A stretch of DNA of 46,112 bases from positions 1 to 46,112 of the forward strand of contig CALJHX010000041.1 of the NCBI GenBank assembly GCA_937770485.1, in the 5' to 3' direction. The first letter of the stretch is position 1; each line of letters begins with the position of its first letter. The stretch is from an uncultured Verrucomicrobiae bacterium. GTDB taxonomy: Bacteria; Verrucomicrobiota; Verrucomicrobiia; Limisphaerales; UBA1096. Position numbers and translations under genes: made by a program. Shown here in pieces: positions 7,144 to 15,166 of this stretch. The notes beneath the pieces are model-generated. The model did no database searches. It was given only the letters and a program-made list of their open reading frames with translations, and had not been told where the DNA came from.

Positions 7144-9717
7144 TTACTTGGTGAGGAAAACATTGCTACGCACGACTAGATGGATCAGGTCGCGCAGTTT
7201 GTTGCCGCTCTTTTCCACCTCCGCGACGATGTGATCGACCTCGCCGCGGTCGTTTGGCTCGAGCCTGCGGCCACTGGAGTAGCTGAGGAGCTTTTCAGCT
7301 AGGCACCGGACGACAAGATTCTCGCGTCCGAGGAGCGCCTTTTTGAAATCGGCGATGTTTTCGACCTGCTGGCCGTCCGAGAGCATCGTTGACGGGTCGA
7401 TGACCCGCCTGGTTCCCGGATATTTTTCTCGCCAACCGCCAACGGCGTTGAAGTTTTCAAAGGGAAAGCCCATCGGGTCAATTTTGCGGTGACAGTTGTT
7501 GCACGAAGCCACTTCGCGGTGGGAGGCGAGCTGTTCGCGGATTGTTTTGGCGCCCCGCAGATCGGGGGCGAGTGGTTCGACATCGGGCGGTGGCAAAGCC
7601 GCTGGCGTGCCAAGAATATTCTCCAAAACCCACACGCCACGTACTACAGGCGAGGTGTCGACGCCGTTGGCGGTGGCGGTCATGACGGCCGGCATCGTGA
7701 GGATACCACCGCGCTTCGGATTGTTAGTGGGAACTTTGCGAAAGCCATCGCCCCAGACATCGTCGCGACCGTAGAGGATAAAGGCGACTCGTTCGTTAAG
7801 AAAAGTGTAATCGGAGTGGATGAAATCGCGGATAGGACCGTTGCTTTTCAATATGTGGGAGAAGAACGCGTCGGTCTGCTTAATCATCTCTGGTTCCATC
7901 TGGCGATCCCAATAGATGCGGAACGGGCCTCCGTTTTCAGGGGGCATCGATCCAAGTTTATCGAGCCGCAGCCAGCGCTCTGTGAAGCGACGCACGAAGG
8001 ATTTAGCGTTGCGGTGACCTAGCAGTCGTTCAACCTGTTTGTGTATCACGGTTGGATTGGACAGTCTCCCCGCGGCGGCCAGTTCGAACAACTGCTCGTC
8101 CGGCATTGACGACCACAGGAAATAACTGAGTCGTGATGCGAGCTCGAACTGATTCAGTTTCCCACCAGTTTCAGACTCCTGAAGGTAGTAGAACCGAGGG
8201 GATGCAATGATCGCTGTGTAGCCAACCTGCAGGGCTTCGGTGCGACTGAGGCCGTTCCCCAACTGAGCCCTGACTAGATTCACATATCGCGTTACGTCCG
8301 CTGGCTTAAGCGGGGTGCGAAACGCGCGCTGCGCGAATTGCAGGATAAGTGGCTCAATCTTGATCTCGTCGTTTTCCCCATAGAGAGAAACGTGGCTTTT
8401 CGGTGGCCAGGTGTCGATCAGTGGCTCGAAGGTCATGCTGTAGACTCGGACGTGTGGACCTTTGTATCCGGCTTTGAAAAGCGTGGCCGCCATCGACGCT
8501 TCATAACCCTGTTTGATCTTGTTGTCGGCCTTGTTGTCTGGTTTCGGTTTGAAGTGCTTCGGGTAGAATTTCTGCACCAGCTGCGAGGGTCGAAATCCGC
8601 GCTGATAGGGCGCATTTTCCCAGCCGACCCAAACTGTCCAGCTCGCATCGAGCCAGGTTTCATAAGTGAGTTTTTTCCGTTGACCGTCGCCTGGGATTTC
8701 CCATTCTGTGAGTTGCTGGTTGGTCGGGTTCCCTTCGTTGAGACCACCTTTACGGGCGTTGCACTGGTGTAGGCCGATCAGCATCGGCCCGTCCTGGCGG
8801 CTCTCGATGATCTCACCCCAGGGGTGTTTTTGGTTGTGTGCCGAGAGCTCGATAGTGATGCGGTACCGCGCCGCGGCGCCGACCCCGCTGCCGGCGATCT
8901 TGCTCGGTCCGACGCGCCCCATGCCGCCGGTACTGGCACCCGGTTCCCGGTAGCGCTGATAGATGCCGTCGAATTTCTTGTGCGTCTCTCTCGACCAGCT
9001 TTCCAGGCTGGCGTTCGGTCCCTGAGTGCGGATGTGCCCAGCAAAATTGCGCGTTTCAACTGTTGGTCTCCCTCTGCTTTTGGTCGCCAATTTCAGGCTC
9101 TCTTCGGCCGCGCCGATAATGAGTTTTAGAAGGAAATCCGACATCACCAGTCGGTCGCCTATGTTGTCAAAGCCGTCCTCTTCCTCGTCGACGGGGAAGT
9201 CTTGGATCGGGTCGACACTGTTACGCGAGACGCTGCCGTTGCCGTTGTTGTCTTGCAGTTTGGCCATGCCGAGGTTCCGGAATACCGGGCCTTTGAGGTA
9301 GAGCAGGTCGCGCAGGGTGTTTCGCAGCTCAATGCGGTTTAGCCGGCGAATCACCGCATGGCCGCCCTTGCTGCCATGTTGGGAGTAGGCCTCTTTGAGT
9401 GTTACGGTTAGCGTATCGACGAACTTGGCCGCCTCTTCGGGCGCCGGCTGTGACTGCTTTTTCGGTGGCATCTCGCCGAGGTTGAGCTGGTCGAGAATAT
9501 CCTGCCATGTTCGCAGGGTTTCCGCCTCGGACAAATCGGTGCTGAGCGTGTCGAAGCGGAGGTCGTTTTTCTGCGTTTTTGCACCGTGGCACTCGTAGCA
9601 GTGTTGTTTGAGAAACGGTTCGAGAGTCTTGAGAGAGGAAGAGGACACAGTTGAGGGGGCACACAAAGGCACGAAGACACAGAGGATAAAAAACTGGAGG
9701 AAGATGGAGGGTTTCAT
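7144..9717 (-). CDS. Planctomycete-type cytochrome protein (PSCyt1-DUF1587-DUF1595-DUF1592-DUF1588-DUF1585)
   Basis: 857 residues starting at an ATG and a signal peptide (about 1-25). A c-type heme motif CYECH at 40-44 sits in a PSCyt1-like domain with a GEMPPKK segment. It is followed by the DUF1587 region (about 118-190: IRRLNRIELRNTLRDLL), a middle carbohydrate-binding-like part, then DUF1595/DUF1592 (about 455-650: AFRTPLK, YTAIIASPRFYYLQE, LASRLSYFLWSSMPD). DUF1588 (about 665-765) carries a second CNNCH at 739-743 (IDPMGFPFENFNAVGGWR), and DUF1585 forms the C-terminus. The family is abundant in Planctomycetes and Verrucomicrobia; its reaction is unknown, with secreted heme-dependent oxidation proposed from domain content only. 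It lies 47 bp downstream of the DUF1552 gene, almost certainly one transcript. Confidence 0.93.
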   Translation of the reverse strand: MKPSIFLQFFILCVFVPLCAPSTVSSSSLKTLEPFLKQHCYECHGAKTQKNDLRFDTLSTDLSEAETLRTWQDILDQLNLGEMPPKKQSQPAPEEAAKFVDTLTVTLKEAYSQHGSKGGHAVIRRLNRIELRNTLRDLLYLKGPVFRNLGMAKLQDNNGNGSVSRNSVDPIQDFPVDEEEDGFDNIGDRLVMSDFLLKLIIGAAEESLKLATKSRGRPTVETRNFAGHIRTQGPNASLESWSRETHKKFDGIYQRYREPGASTGGMGRVGPSKIAGSGVGAAARYRITIELSAHNQKHPWGEIIESRQDGPMLIGLHQCNARKGGLNEGNPTNQQLTEWEIPGDGQRKKLTYETWLDASWTVWVGWENAPYQRGFRPSQLVQKFYPKHFKPKPDNKADNKIKQGYEASMAATLFKAGYKGPHVRVYSMTFEPLIDTWPPKSHVSLYGENDEIKIEPLILQFAQRAFRTPLKPADVTRYVNLVRAQLGNGLSRTEALQVGYTAIIASPRFYYLQESETGGKLNQFELASRLSYFLWSSMPDEQLFELAAAGRLSNPTVIHKQVERLLGHRNAKSFVRRFTERWLRLDKLGSMPPENGGPFRIYWDRQMEPEMIKQTDAFFSHILKSNGPIRDFIHSDYTFLNERVAFILYGRDDVWGDGFRKVPTNNPKRGGILTMPAVMTATANGVDTSPVVRGVWVLENILGTPAALPPPDVEPLAPDLRGAKTIREQLASHREVASCNNCHRKIDPMGFPFENFNAVGGWREKYPGTRRVIDPSTMLSDGQQVENIADFKKALLGRENLVVRCLAEKLLSYSSGRRLEPNDRGEVDHIVAEVEKSGNKLRDLIHLVVRSNVFLTK

Positions 9718-9764
9718 TTAAAATTGAGTCCTTCGTACCCTAATGCCTTCGTGTTACGCCCGAT

Positions 9765-11027
9765 TTAGGCTTTCCACTCAAGATCTCTTAATGGCCCAGT
9801 GCTCGTCCCGAAGCGATCAATTTCCATTCCGAAGTTCTGCGCCATCGACAACAGTAGATTTGCGGCGGGGATGCGTTTGCTCTTTTCTTCGGGGTAGACT
9901 TTGTGGTCGCCAAGCTTGAAGCCGCCGCCCGCCAATAGTAGCGGGAGGTTTTTGGTCGAGTGGGTACCGGTCGCCATGCCACAACCGTAGAGGAGCATGG
10001 TGTGGTCCAGTAGTGTGCCGCCATTGATCGGATCCTCTTGCGCTTTGAGGAGATCCATCAGGTACCCGATCATCGATACCTGGTAGCCCTCGATCTTCAT
10101 CAGCGCCTGGGTTTCCTTCTCGCGTTCTCCGTGGTGCGAGAATCCATGGTAGCCGCCCGACAAGCCGAAGTCGCCGTTCACGAAACCGCTGCTCAGTGTG
10201 ACGGCGCGCGTCGAGTCGGTTTGGATGGCGAGGGCGATCAGTTCGACCATCGCTTTGAGATCTTTTTCTGTTCCCCTGCCCTGTAATGGTTCTTTCAGGT
10301 CGGTCTCGGGCTTCGGTAGATCGATCCACGGTTCTTGCTGGACGATCTTTTTCTCCAGGCCGCGTACTGACTCCAGGTATTCTGAAAATTTCTCCTGGTC
10401 GCGTTTACCGAGTTTTTTATTCACCGAATGCGCCTCGTCGAGCACGACATCAAGGATGCTTCTTTGGCGAGCGGATCGCTCGTGCGCTTTGCCTTTGTCA
10501 TGTGCGTTCTCGTCGAGGAATAGCGCGCGATAAGTCTGGCGCAGATCGATCGCGGGAACTTGCACTCCAGTGCGCGTGAAGCTGACGAGATTGGCATCGT
10601 TCACCTTGAGGGTCATCGATGGGTAGCGCGTCTGCGCGCCGACGAACTCCGCCGCCTTCTGATCCAGGCTAATATTCCCTTCAGGGAAATTCGACGCGAG
10701 GTAGGGCATGATGCCACTCAAAAACGTCGGCACACAAGCGTGGCCGCCGGCGATACCGTGGTCGAGGTTTGAGAACACCGAGAAATCTTTGCGATGTTTC
10801 TCGAGTGCCTTGAGCGTCGGTGGCATCTGGTAGGCGCTACCGGCGGTCTTTGGAAAGAAACCTTGGTGGTAGGCTCCGTAGTTGGGCGACATGGTTACCA
10901 GACGTTTGACCGGTTTTTTAACGGCCCTCTTGCCGCGGGCTGTCAACGGCATCGACTCGAGCATTGGGAGGGCGATGGCGACTCCTGCTCCGCGTAGGAA
11001 GTGGCGTCTGTTGAGACTGAATTTCAC
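9765..11027 (-). CDS. DUF1552 protein with Tat signal
   Basis: 420 residues; the first codon is GTG. The N-terminus NRRHFLRGAGVAIALPML is a textbook twin-arginine signal (Arg7-Arg8), so the protein is exported folded. The body has the DUF1552 hallmarks: MSPNYGAYHQGFFPKTAG, SVFSNLDHG, GGHACVPTFLSG, SLDQKAAEFVG, GLSGGYHGFSHHGE, LLYGCGMATGTHSTKNLPLLL and a C-terminal NLLLSMAQNFGMEIDRFG. DUF1552 is distantly related to the DUF1501/alkaline-phosphatase-like group, but its activity is not established. These genes nearly always sit next to a DUF1592 cytochrome gene, as here, suggesting a functional pair in the periplasm. No clear ribosome binding site precedes the GTG, so the exact start is inferred from the Tat motif. 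Confidence 0.93.
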   Translation of the reverse strand: MKFSLNRRHFLRGAGVAIALPMLESMPLTARGKRAVKKPVKRLVTMSPNYGAYHQGFFPKTAGSAYQMPPTLKALEKHRKDFSVFSNLDHGIAGGHACVPTFLSGIMPYLASNFPEGNISLDQKAAEFVGAQTRYPSMTLKVNDANLVSFTRTGVQVPAIDLRQTYRALFLDENAHDKGKAHERSARQRSILDVVLDEAHSVNKKLGKRDQEKFSEYLESVRGLEKKIVQQEPWIDLPKPETDLKEPLQGRGTEKDLKAMVELIALAIQTDSTRAVTLSSGFVNGDFGLSGGYHGFSHHGEREKETQALMKIEGYQVSMIGYLMDLLKAQEDPINGGTLLDHTMLLYGCGMATGTHSTKNLPLLLAGGGFKLGDHKVYPEEKSKRIPAANLLLSMAQNFGMEIDRFGTSTGPLRDLEWKA

Positions 11028-11147
11028 GTCGGAATTTTATCCACTTATCTCCGCGGCGCTAGCAACTTATTGCAGGAATTTGTTATTATGCTGCTAAGAC
11101 TTTGCTTTTACAGCCCTGAATTCGTGGAGCTTTAGGAACCGAGTCTT

Positions 11148-11348
11148 TTAATCTCGAGAGTCGTGTTGACTCACTTTGATGCCTTTACCCTCATCACCCG
11201 AAGAATTCAGTCCCACGATGTGAAGCACCTCGTCCAAATCGATTAAGACAGGAAAACCACTATCACCCGAAACTCCGACACCTACCAGATCGGCGATGCC
11301 GTCTTCACCTGGTGTCTCAAACAAAATAACTAATGAAATGAGCGTCAA
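11148..11348 (-). pseudogene. Possible C-terminal scrap of a trypsin-like serine protease
   Basis: Within the 550-bp gap between the flavoprotein and DUF1552 genes, a 66-residue frame reads FETPGEDGIADLVGVG, GDSGFPVLIDLDEV, LHIVGLNSSGDEGKG. The segment GDSGFPVL...HIVGLNSSG matches the region around the catalytic serine of S1 proteases (GDSGGPxxxxxxxxxGxxSxG), with one Gly replaced by Phe. The His and Asp portions are not found upstream. If the match is right, this is a relic of a secreted protease. It is short, so chance is possible. Nothing else is seen in 11028-11574. Confidence 0.4.
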
Positions 11349-11574
11349 CTCAGCTCAGTATGTTTATGGCCTGACGGAGTTCAGCATCGTTTTTCGCACG
11401 GCGCTCACAATCAAGCTCCCATCGGGAGGTATTCTGCGGTGTTTTTTTTGCGACAGACCATGCAGCCAAGGACCAAAAAAAAACAGACAACGAAAGTTGC
11501 ACAGATTACCCACACAAAAACATATGCACAAAACCCCTATAATCGCAATGGGCTAAAGTTTTAATCCATGTGTG

Positions 11575-12810
11575 CTAGGCAAACAGGCCCGCAGTGTGAC
11601 CGGATGACCATGCCCATTGGAAATTGAATCCACCCAAGTGCCCGCTTACATCAACAACTTCGCCAATAAAAAACAGCCCAGGCAGGCGTTTGACCTGCAT
11701 GTTCTTCGAGCTTAATTCATTTGTATCAACGCCGCCGAGGGTAACCTCGGCGGTGCGATAACCTTCGCTGGCTGAGGGTTTGAGTGTCCATTGATTGAGC
11801 TGCTTGCCAAGGGTAGCGAGTTGCTTGTCGCCAAACTCGGCCAGGGGGCGATCCCCCAACTCCGGCCACCACAGCGTCTGCAGTTCAGCCACCAGCGACT
11901 TCGGCAGGTGTTGCTGCAATACGCTGCGCAACAGGCTGGCACCTCGCTGCGCCTTGGCAGAGTGCAACAGGATGCCGGCTTCGAGATGAGGCAGCAGATT
12001 AATATTTATAACATCGCCGGGTTGCCAGTAGTTCGAGATTTGCAGAATCACCGGACCGCTGATACCGCGATGAGTGAACAGTAGTTGTTCAGTGAAAGAC
12101 TGCCCATTGCAGCTAACCTCAACCTCCAGAGAGTTGCCGGAGAGTGTGTTGCAAATGGCTTTAATGGAATCGCTGAACATGAGTGGTGCCAGACCTGCCC
12201 GCCGCGGTAGCAGCTTCAGGCCGAACTGCGAGGCTATGTCATAACCCTTGCCGCTACCCCCTAGAGTGGGAACAGAAAGGGCGCCACTGGCGACGACCAG
12301 GGACGCACAACACAACTTGCTACTACTGCTTGTTAGCTTGCTGGTTTGCAGAACCTCGAGTTGAAACCCCGACTGCTCGGCAGTTGATAAATTTTCGATA
12401 GTTCCAAGCTCCGCATTGATCTCAATTTGTACACCAACTAATTCGCACTCTCGTAGCAGCATGGCGAGAATATCCTTGGCCGAACGCACACAAAACAATT
12501 GGCCATGCTTGCGCTCCTCGTATTCGATCTGATGCCGTTCGACCATGGCGATAAAATCCCACTGGGTGTAACGAGCCAGCGCGGACTTACAGAAATGCGG
12601 GTTGGCCGAAACGAAATTGTCGGCATCAACATAGAGATTGGTGAAATTGCAGCGACCCCCACCGGACATGAGTATTTTCTTGCCAACCTTATTTGACTTT
12701 TCCAGCACCAGCACGCGGCGGCCGCGCTGGGCAGCGGTAAAGGCGCAGAACAGGCCTGCCGCTCCTGCACCGAGGATGATTACATCGTAGTGTTCGTCGT
12801 CAGACAGCAT
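11575..12810 (-). CDS. BaiN/HI0933-type NAD(P)/FAD-dependent oxidoreductase
   Basis: 411 residues from the ATG at 12810; the longer frame to 12828 would need TTG. The N-terminus DVIILGAGAAGLFCAF is an FAD-binding Rossmann loop (Gly14-x-Gly16-x-x-Gly19), followed by VLEKSNKVGKKILMSGGGRCNFTN, the signature of the HI0933/YhiN/BaiN flavoprotein family. The C-terminus carries the second FAD-contact segment (LPGLFFIGEVVDVSGHLGGFNFQWAWSSGHTAG). Family length is about 390-420. Characterised BaiN reduces enone bonds of bile-acid intermediates, but most members have no known substrate. It is cytoplasmic, with no signal peptide. The sequence ARYTQWDFIAMVERH strongly recalls gammaproteobacterial orthologues, and it has no operon partner, so lateral transfer is possible. 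Confidence 0.9.
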   Translation of the reverse strand: MLSDDEHYDVIILGAGAAGLFCAFTAAQRGRRVLVLEKSNKVGKKILMSGGGRCNFTNLYVDADNFVSANPHFCKSALARYTQWDFIAMVERHQIEYEERKHGQLFCVRSAKDILAMLLRECELVGVQIEINAELGTIENLSTAEQSGFQLEVLQTSKLTSSSSKLCCASLVVASGALSVPTLGGSGKGYDIASQFGLKLLPRRAGLAPLMFSDSIKAICNTLSGNSLEVEVSCNGQSFTEQLLFTHRGISGPVILQISNYWQPGDVININLLPHLEAGILLHSAKAQRGASLLRSVLQQHLPKSLVAELQTLWWPELGDRPLAEFGDKQLATLGKQLNQWTLKPSASEGYRTAEVTLGGVDTNELSSKNMQVKRLPGLFFIGEVVDVSGHLGGFNFQWAWSSGHTAGLFA

Positions 12811-13354
12811 CAGTGAGCAAGTCGGCAATCGCCTTGATATTCCTTTGAGTCATATCGTTGCGGATTCTTCCGCAGACCTACTTTGCAAGGTTCTGCGCCC
12901 AACAGAAAGCTTTCCTTGTAACTTAAGACTCTTCCTTCCCTCCCAAAACAACAGCTTGCCCGCGAGGAGAGCATGCGAGGGGTTGGGCTCTGCTACCCCT
13001 GGTCATTGGGGGCCCACTACGAATAAACCCCAACAACTTATCCTTCATTGTTGTTTATTTTTTTTCAGTTCACGAAACATTAAATCCCCAAAGATTTTTC
13101 ACTGAATCGCTGTAGTTGGAATGCTTGTGAACTCAAATTAAAGAGCAGGAAATCAATTGAACGGAATCCAACTCTCTTCGCCTATGCCAATTTTCACTCG
13201 GAAATGAGGGGTTTAGAAAGGGGAAGATTGGGTGGAGGTTAAAAAGGTAAGTTTGGTTTTACTTTTCCATCTGTTCCTTCTCGCTAACTCCCCTTCCCTT
13301 TCACTGGTAAATAACTGAGCCTACTGTCAGGATCCCTGAACCACGATCACCATC
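12811..13354. other. Intergenic region between divergent genes
   Basis: About 540 bases separate the minus-strand flavoprotein from the plus-strand sulfatase 2, so both promoters should lie here. I see an AACAAC/GTTGTT inverted repeat near 13027-13053 followed by a T-run, too AT-rich to call a terminator with confidence, and a pyrimidine-rich stretch before the sulfatase start. No plausible gene was found in either strand. Confidence 0.4.
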
Positions 13355-14773
13355 ATGAAACGAATAACACATTTCATCACCTGTTTACTGGCCATGCTCT
13401 TTATCACCGCCGGAGCCGTGCATGGCGCCAAGCCCAATTTCGTCATCATTTTCACCGACGACCAAGGCTACGGCGACCTGAGCTGTTTCGGCTCCAAGAC
13501 CATTCGCACGCCGAACATCGACCGCATCGCCAAGGAAGGTCGAAAATTCACAAGCTTCATGGTGGCCTCGCCAGTATGTACGCCTTCCCGTTCGGCTTTG
13601 CTAACGGGCTGTTACCCCAAGCGGGTGGGCATGCATCAACATGTCCTGTTTCCGTCATCGACCAAGGGACTAAACCCGAAAGAGCACACTATCGCCGATC
13701 ACTTGAAGTCGCAGGGTTATGCCACCGCTTGTTTTGGCAAATGGCACCTCGGTCATCACAAGGAAGTGCTGCCCACCGCCAACGGCTTCGACACCTATTA
13801 CGGCATCCCGTATTCGAACGACATGAACCATCCCGACAACAAGGGCAAACCGCGTGGCGGTTGGCAAGGCATGGACATCCTCTGGAACGATCCCGAGTCC
13901 ACCCTCACCAAGTGGAAGACACCATTGCTCGAGGACGAAGAAATCGTCGAATTGCCGGTGGACCAGCGTACCGTCACTCGCCGCTACACCCAGAAGTCGA
14001 TCGATTTCATCAAGGCCAACAAGGACAAGCCCTTCTTCGTATATCTACCGCACTCCATGCCGCACATCCCGCTGTATGTACCAGACGAGGTGCGCGATCC
14101 CGACCCCAAGAACGCCTACATCAACACCATCGAGCACATCGACACCGAGGTAGGTCGACTTCTTAAGACGCTGGACGAACTGGAGCTCTCCAGCAACACC
14201 TACGTCATTTATACCACAGACAACGGCCCTTGGCTGCCGTTCCGCCATCATGGCGGCTCCGCCGGCCCACTGCGTGACGGCAAGGGCAGCACCTTCGAGG
14301 GCGGCCAGCGCGTGCCCTGTGTGATGAGGGGTCCGGGGATCCCCTCCGGGACGGTTTGCAATGAACTCACCAGTACTATCGATATCCTGCCCACCATTGC
14401 CTCCCTCACAGGCAAACCGTTGCCCTCCAACAAGATTGATGGACTGGATGCGTCCGGGCTATGGAAGGGCACGGCCAAACAGTCGTCCCGCAAGGAATTC
14501 CTTTATTACACCTCACGCGGAGTCATCGAGGGTATTCGAAGCGGCAACTGGAAATTGCTGGTAAAAAAGCCTCGCGCTCCCCGCAGGGGGTATGCCGATC
14601 AGTCCAAAAACCGGCCTCCTCAAGTCTTTCTCTTCGACCTCGTCAAAGACGTTGGCGAACAGAACAACCTTGCTAAAGCAAAACAGGAAACCGTAAAGAA
14701 ACTTCGAGTCCGCATGGAAGCGATTGATTCAGAGATCACAAAAAATGCTCGGCAACCTTGGTTTAAAAATTGA
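13355..14773 (+). CDS. Arylsulfatase A-like sulfatase
   Basis: 472 residues with a signal peptide (about 1-24, ending AGAVHGAKP). The catalytic signature is complete: Asp35-Asp36 in FTDDQGYGDLSCFG, and Cys75 in CTPSRSALLTG (75-85), with both core and auxiliary parts for formylglycine formation. Then come GKWHLGH, FFVYLPHSMPHIPL, the metal-binding TTDNGPW, and the FEGGQRVPCVMRGPG segment typical of the arylsulfatase A/N-acetylgalactosamine-6-sulfatase-like S1 group. It should act in the periplasm or outside the cell, hydrolysing sulfate esters of polysaccharides. It precedes the DUF1549/DUF1501 pair by about 390 bp on the same strand, so they may be co-regulated but are probably not one tight operon. 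No sulfatase-maturing enzyme is in the window. Confidence 0.94.
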   Translation: MKRITHFITCLLAMLFITAGAVHGAKPNFVIIFTDDQGYGDLSCFGSKTIRTPNIDRIAKEGRKFTSFMVASPVCTPSRSALLTGCYPKRVGMHQHVLFPSSTKGLNPKEHTIADHLKSQGYATACFGKWHLGHHKEVLPTANGFDTYYGIPYSNDMNHPDNKGKPRGGWQGMDILWNDPESTLTKWKTPLLEDEEIVELPVDQRTVTRRYTQKSIDFIKANKDKPFFVYLPHSMPHIPLYVPDEVRDPDPKNAYINTIEHIDTEVGRLLKTLDELELSSNTYVIYTTDNGPWLPFRHHGGSAGPLRDGKGSTFEGGQRVPCVMRGPGIPSGTVCNELTSTIDILPTIASLTGKPLPSNKIDGLDASGLWKGTAKQSSRKEFLYYTSRGVIEGIRSGNWKLLVKKPRAPRRGYADQSKNRPPQVFLFDLVKDVGEQNNLAKAKQETVKKLRVRMEAIDSEITKNARQPWFKN

Positions 14774-15166
14774 TCGCTCGGTTCCGGCCTGAGTCTAAAT
14801 ATTTGGATACAGATAGATTTAACTTACATAGGGGGTCACAGGGGAGAAATGAGAACTTTGTTCTGTTTTACCAGTAACACCCACCATCTGTCTCCACTTC
14901 CCTTTTGCTCGCATATATCTGTTTCTTTTTCTCTTATTCCTGCTCAGCTTTTTCTGTAAAAAAACCTCCGACTCACAACAATCGTTGCTGTGCTTCTGGT
15001 CGTTTTTTTTTGCTACTTGAATCTATAACTGGCTTTGCCTTACTCCGCAATGTTGAGTAAATAATCAAGCCGTCCAGACTTCCAAACTTTTGCCTAGTAT
15101 AAATAAACCGATCAACACAAGTGAAAATCAATTGTCCCCTTTGAGATAGCGGAGTATCTTCTGGCC
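14774..15166. other. Intergenic region upstream of the DUF1549 gene
   Basis: About 390 bases without a gene. A weak imperfect hairpin (CACAACAA / TTGCTGTG, around 14975-14995) is followed by a run of T about 12 bases later and might end the sulfatase transcript. An AT-rich TATAAAT near 15098 is a possible -10-like element for the next gene. Both are weak. Confidence 0.3.

Noticed and set aside
11296..11556. Plus-strand frame of 86 residues in the DUF1552 upstream gap
   Set aside because: No motif or start context; it overlaps the protease-like frame in antisense, and its Lys/Gln stretch comes from an A-run.
12845..13105. Plus-strand frame of 86 residues
   Set aside because: No plausible start signal, low complexity at the end, no recognisable motif; treated as intergenic.
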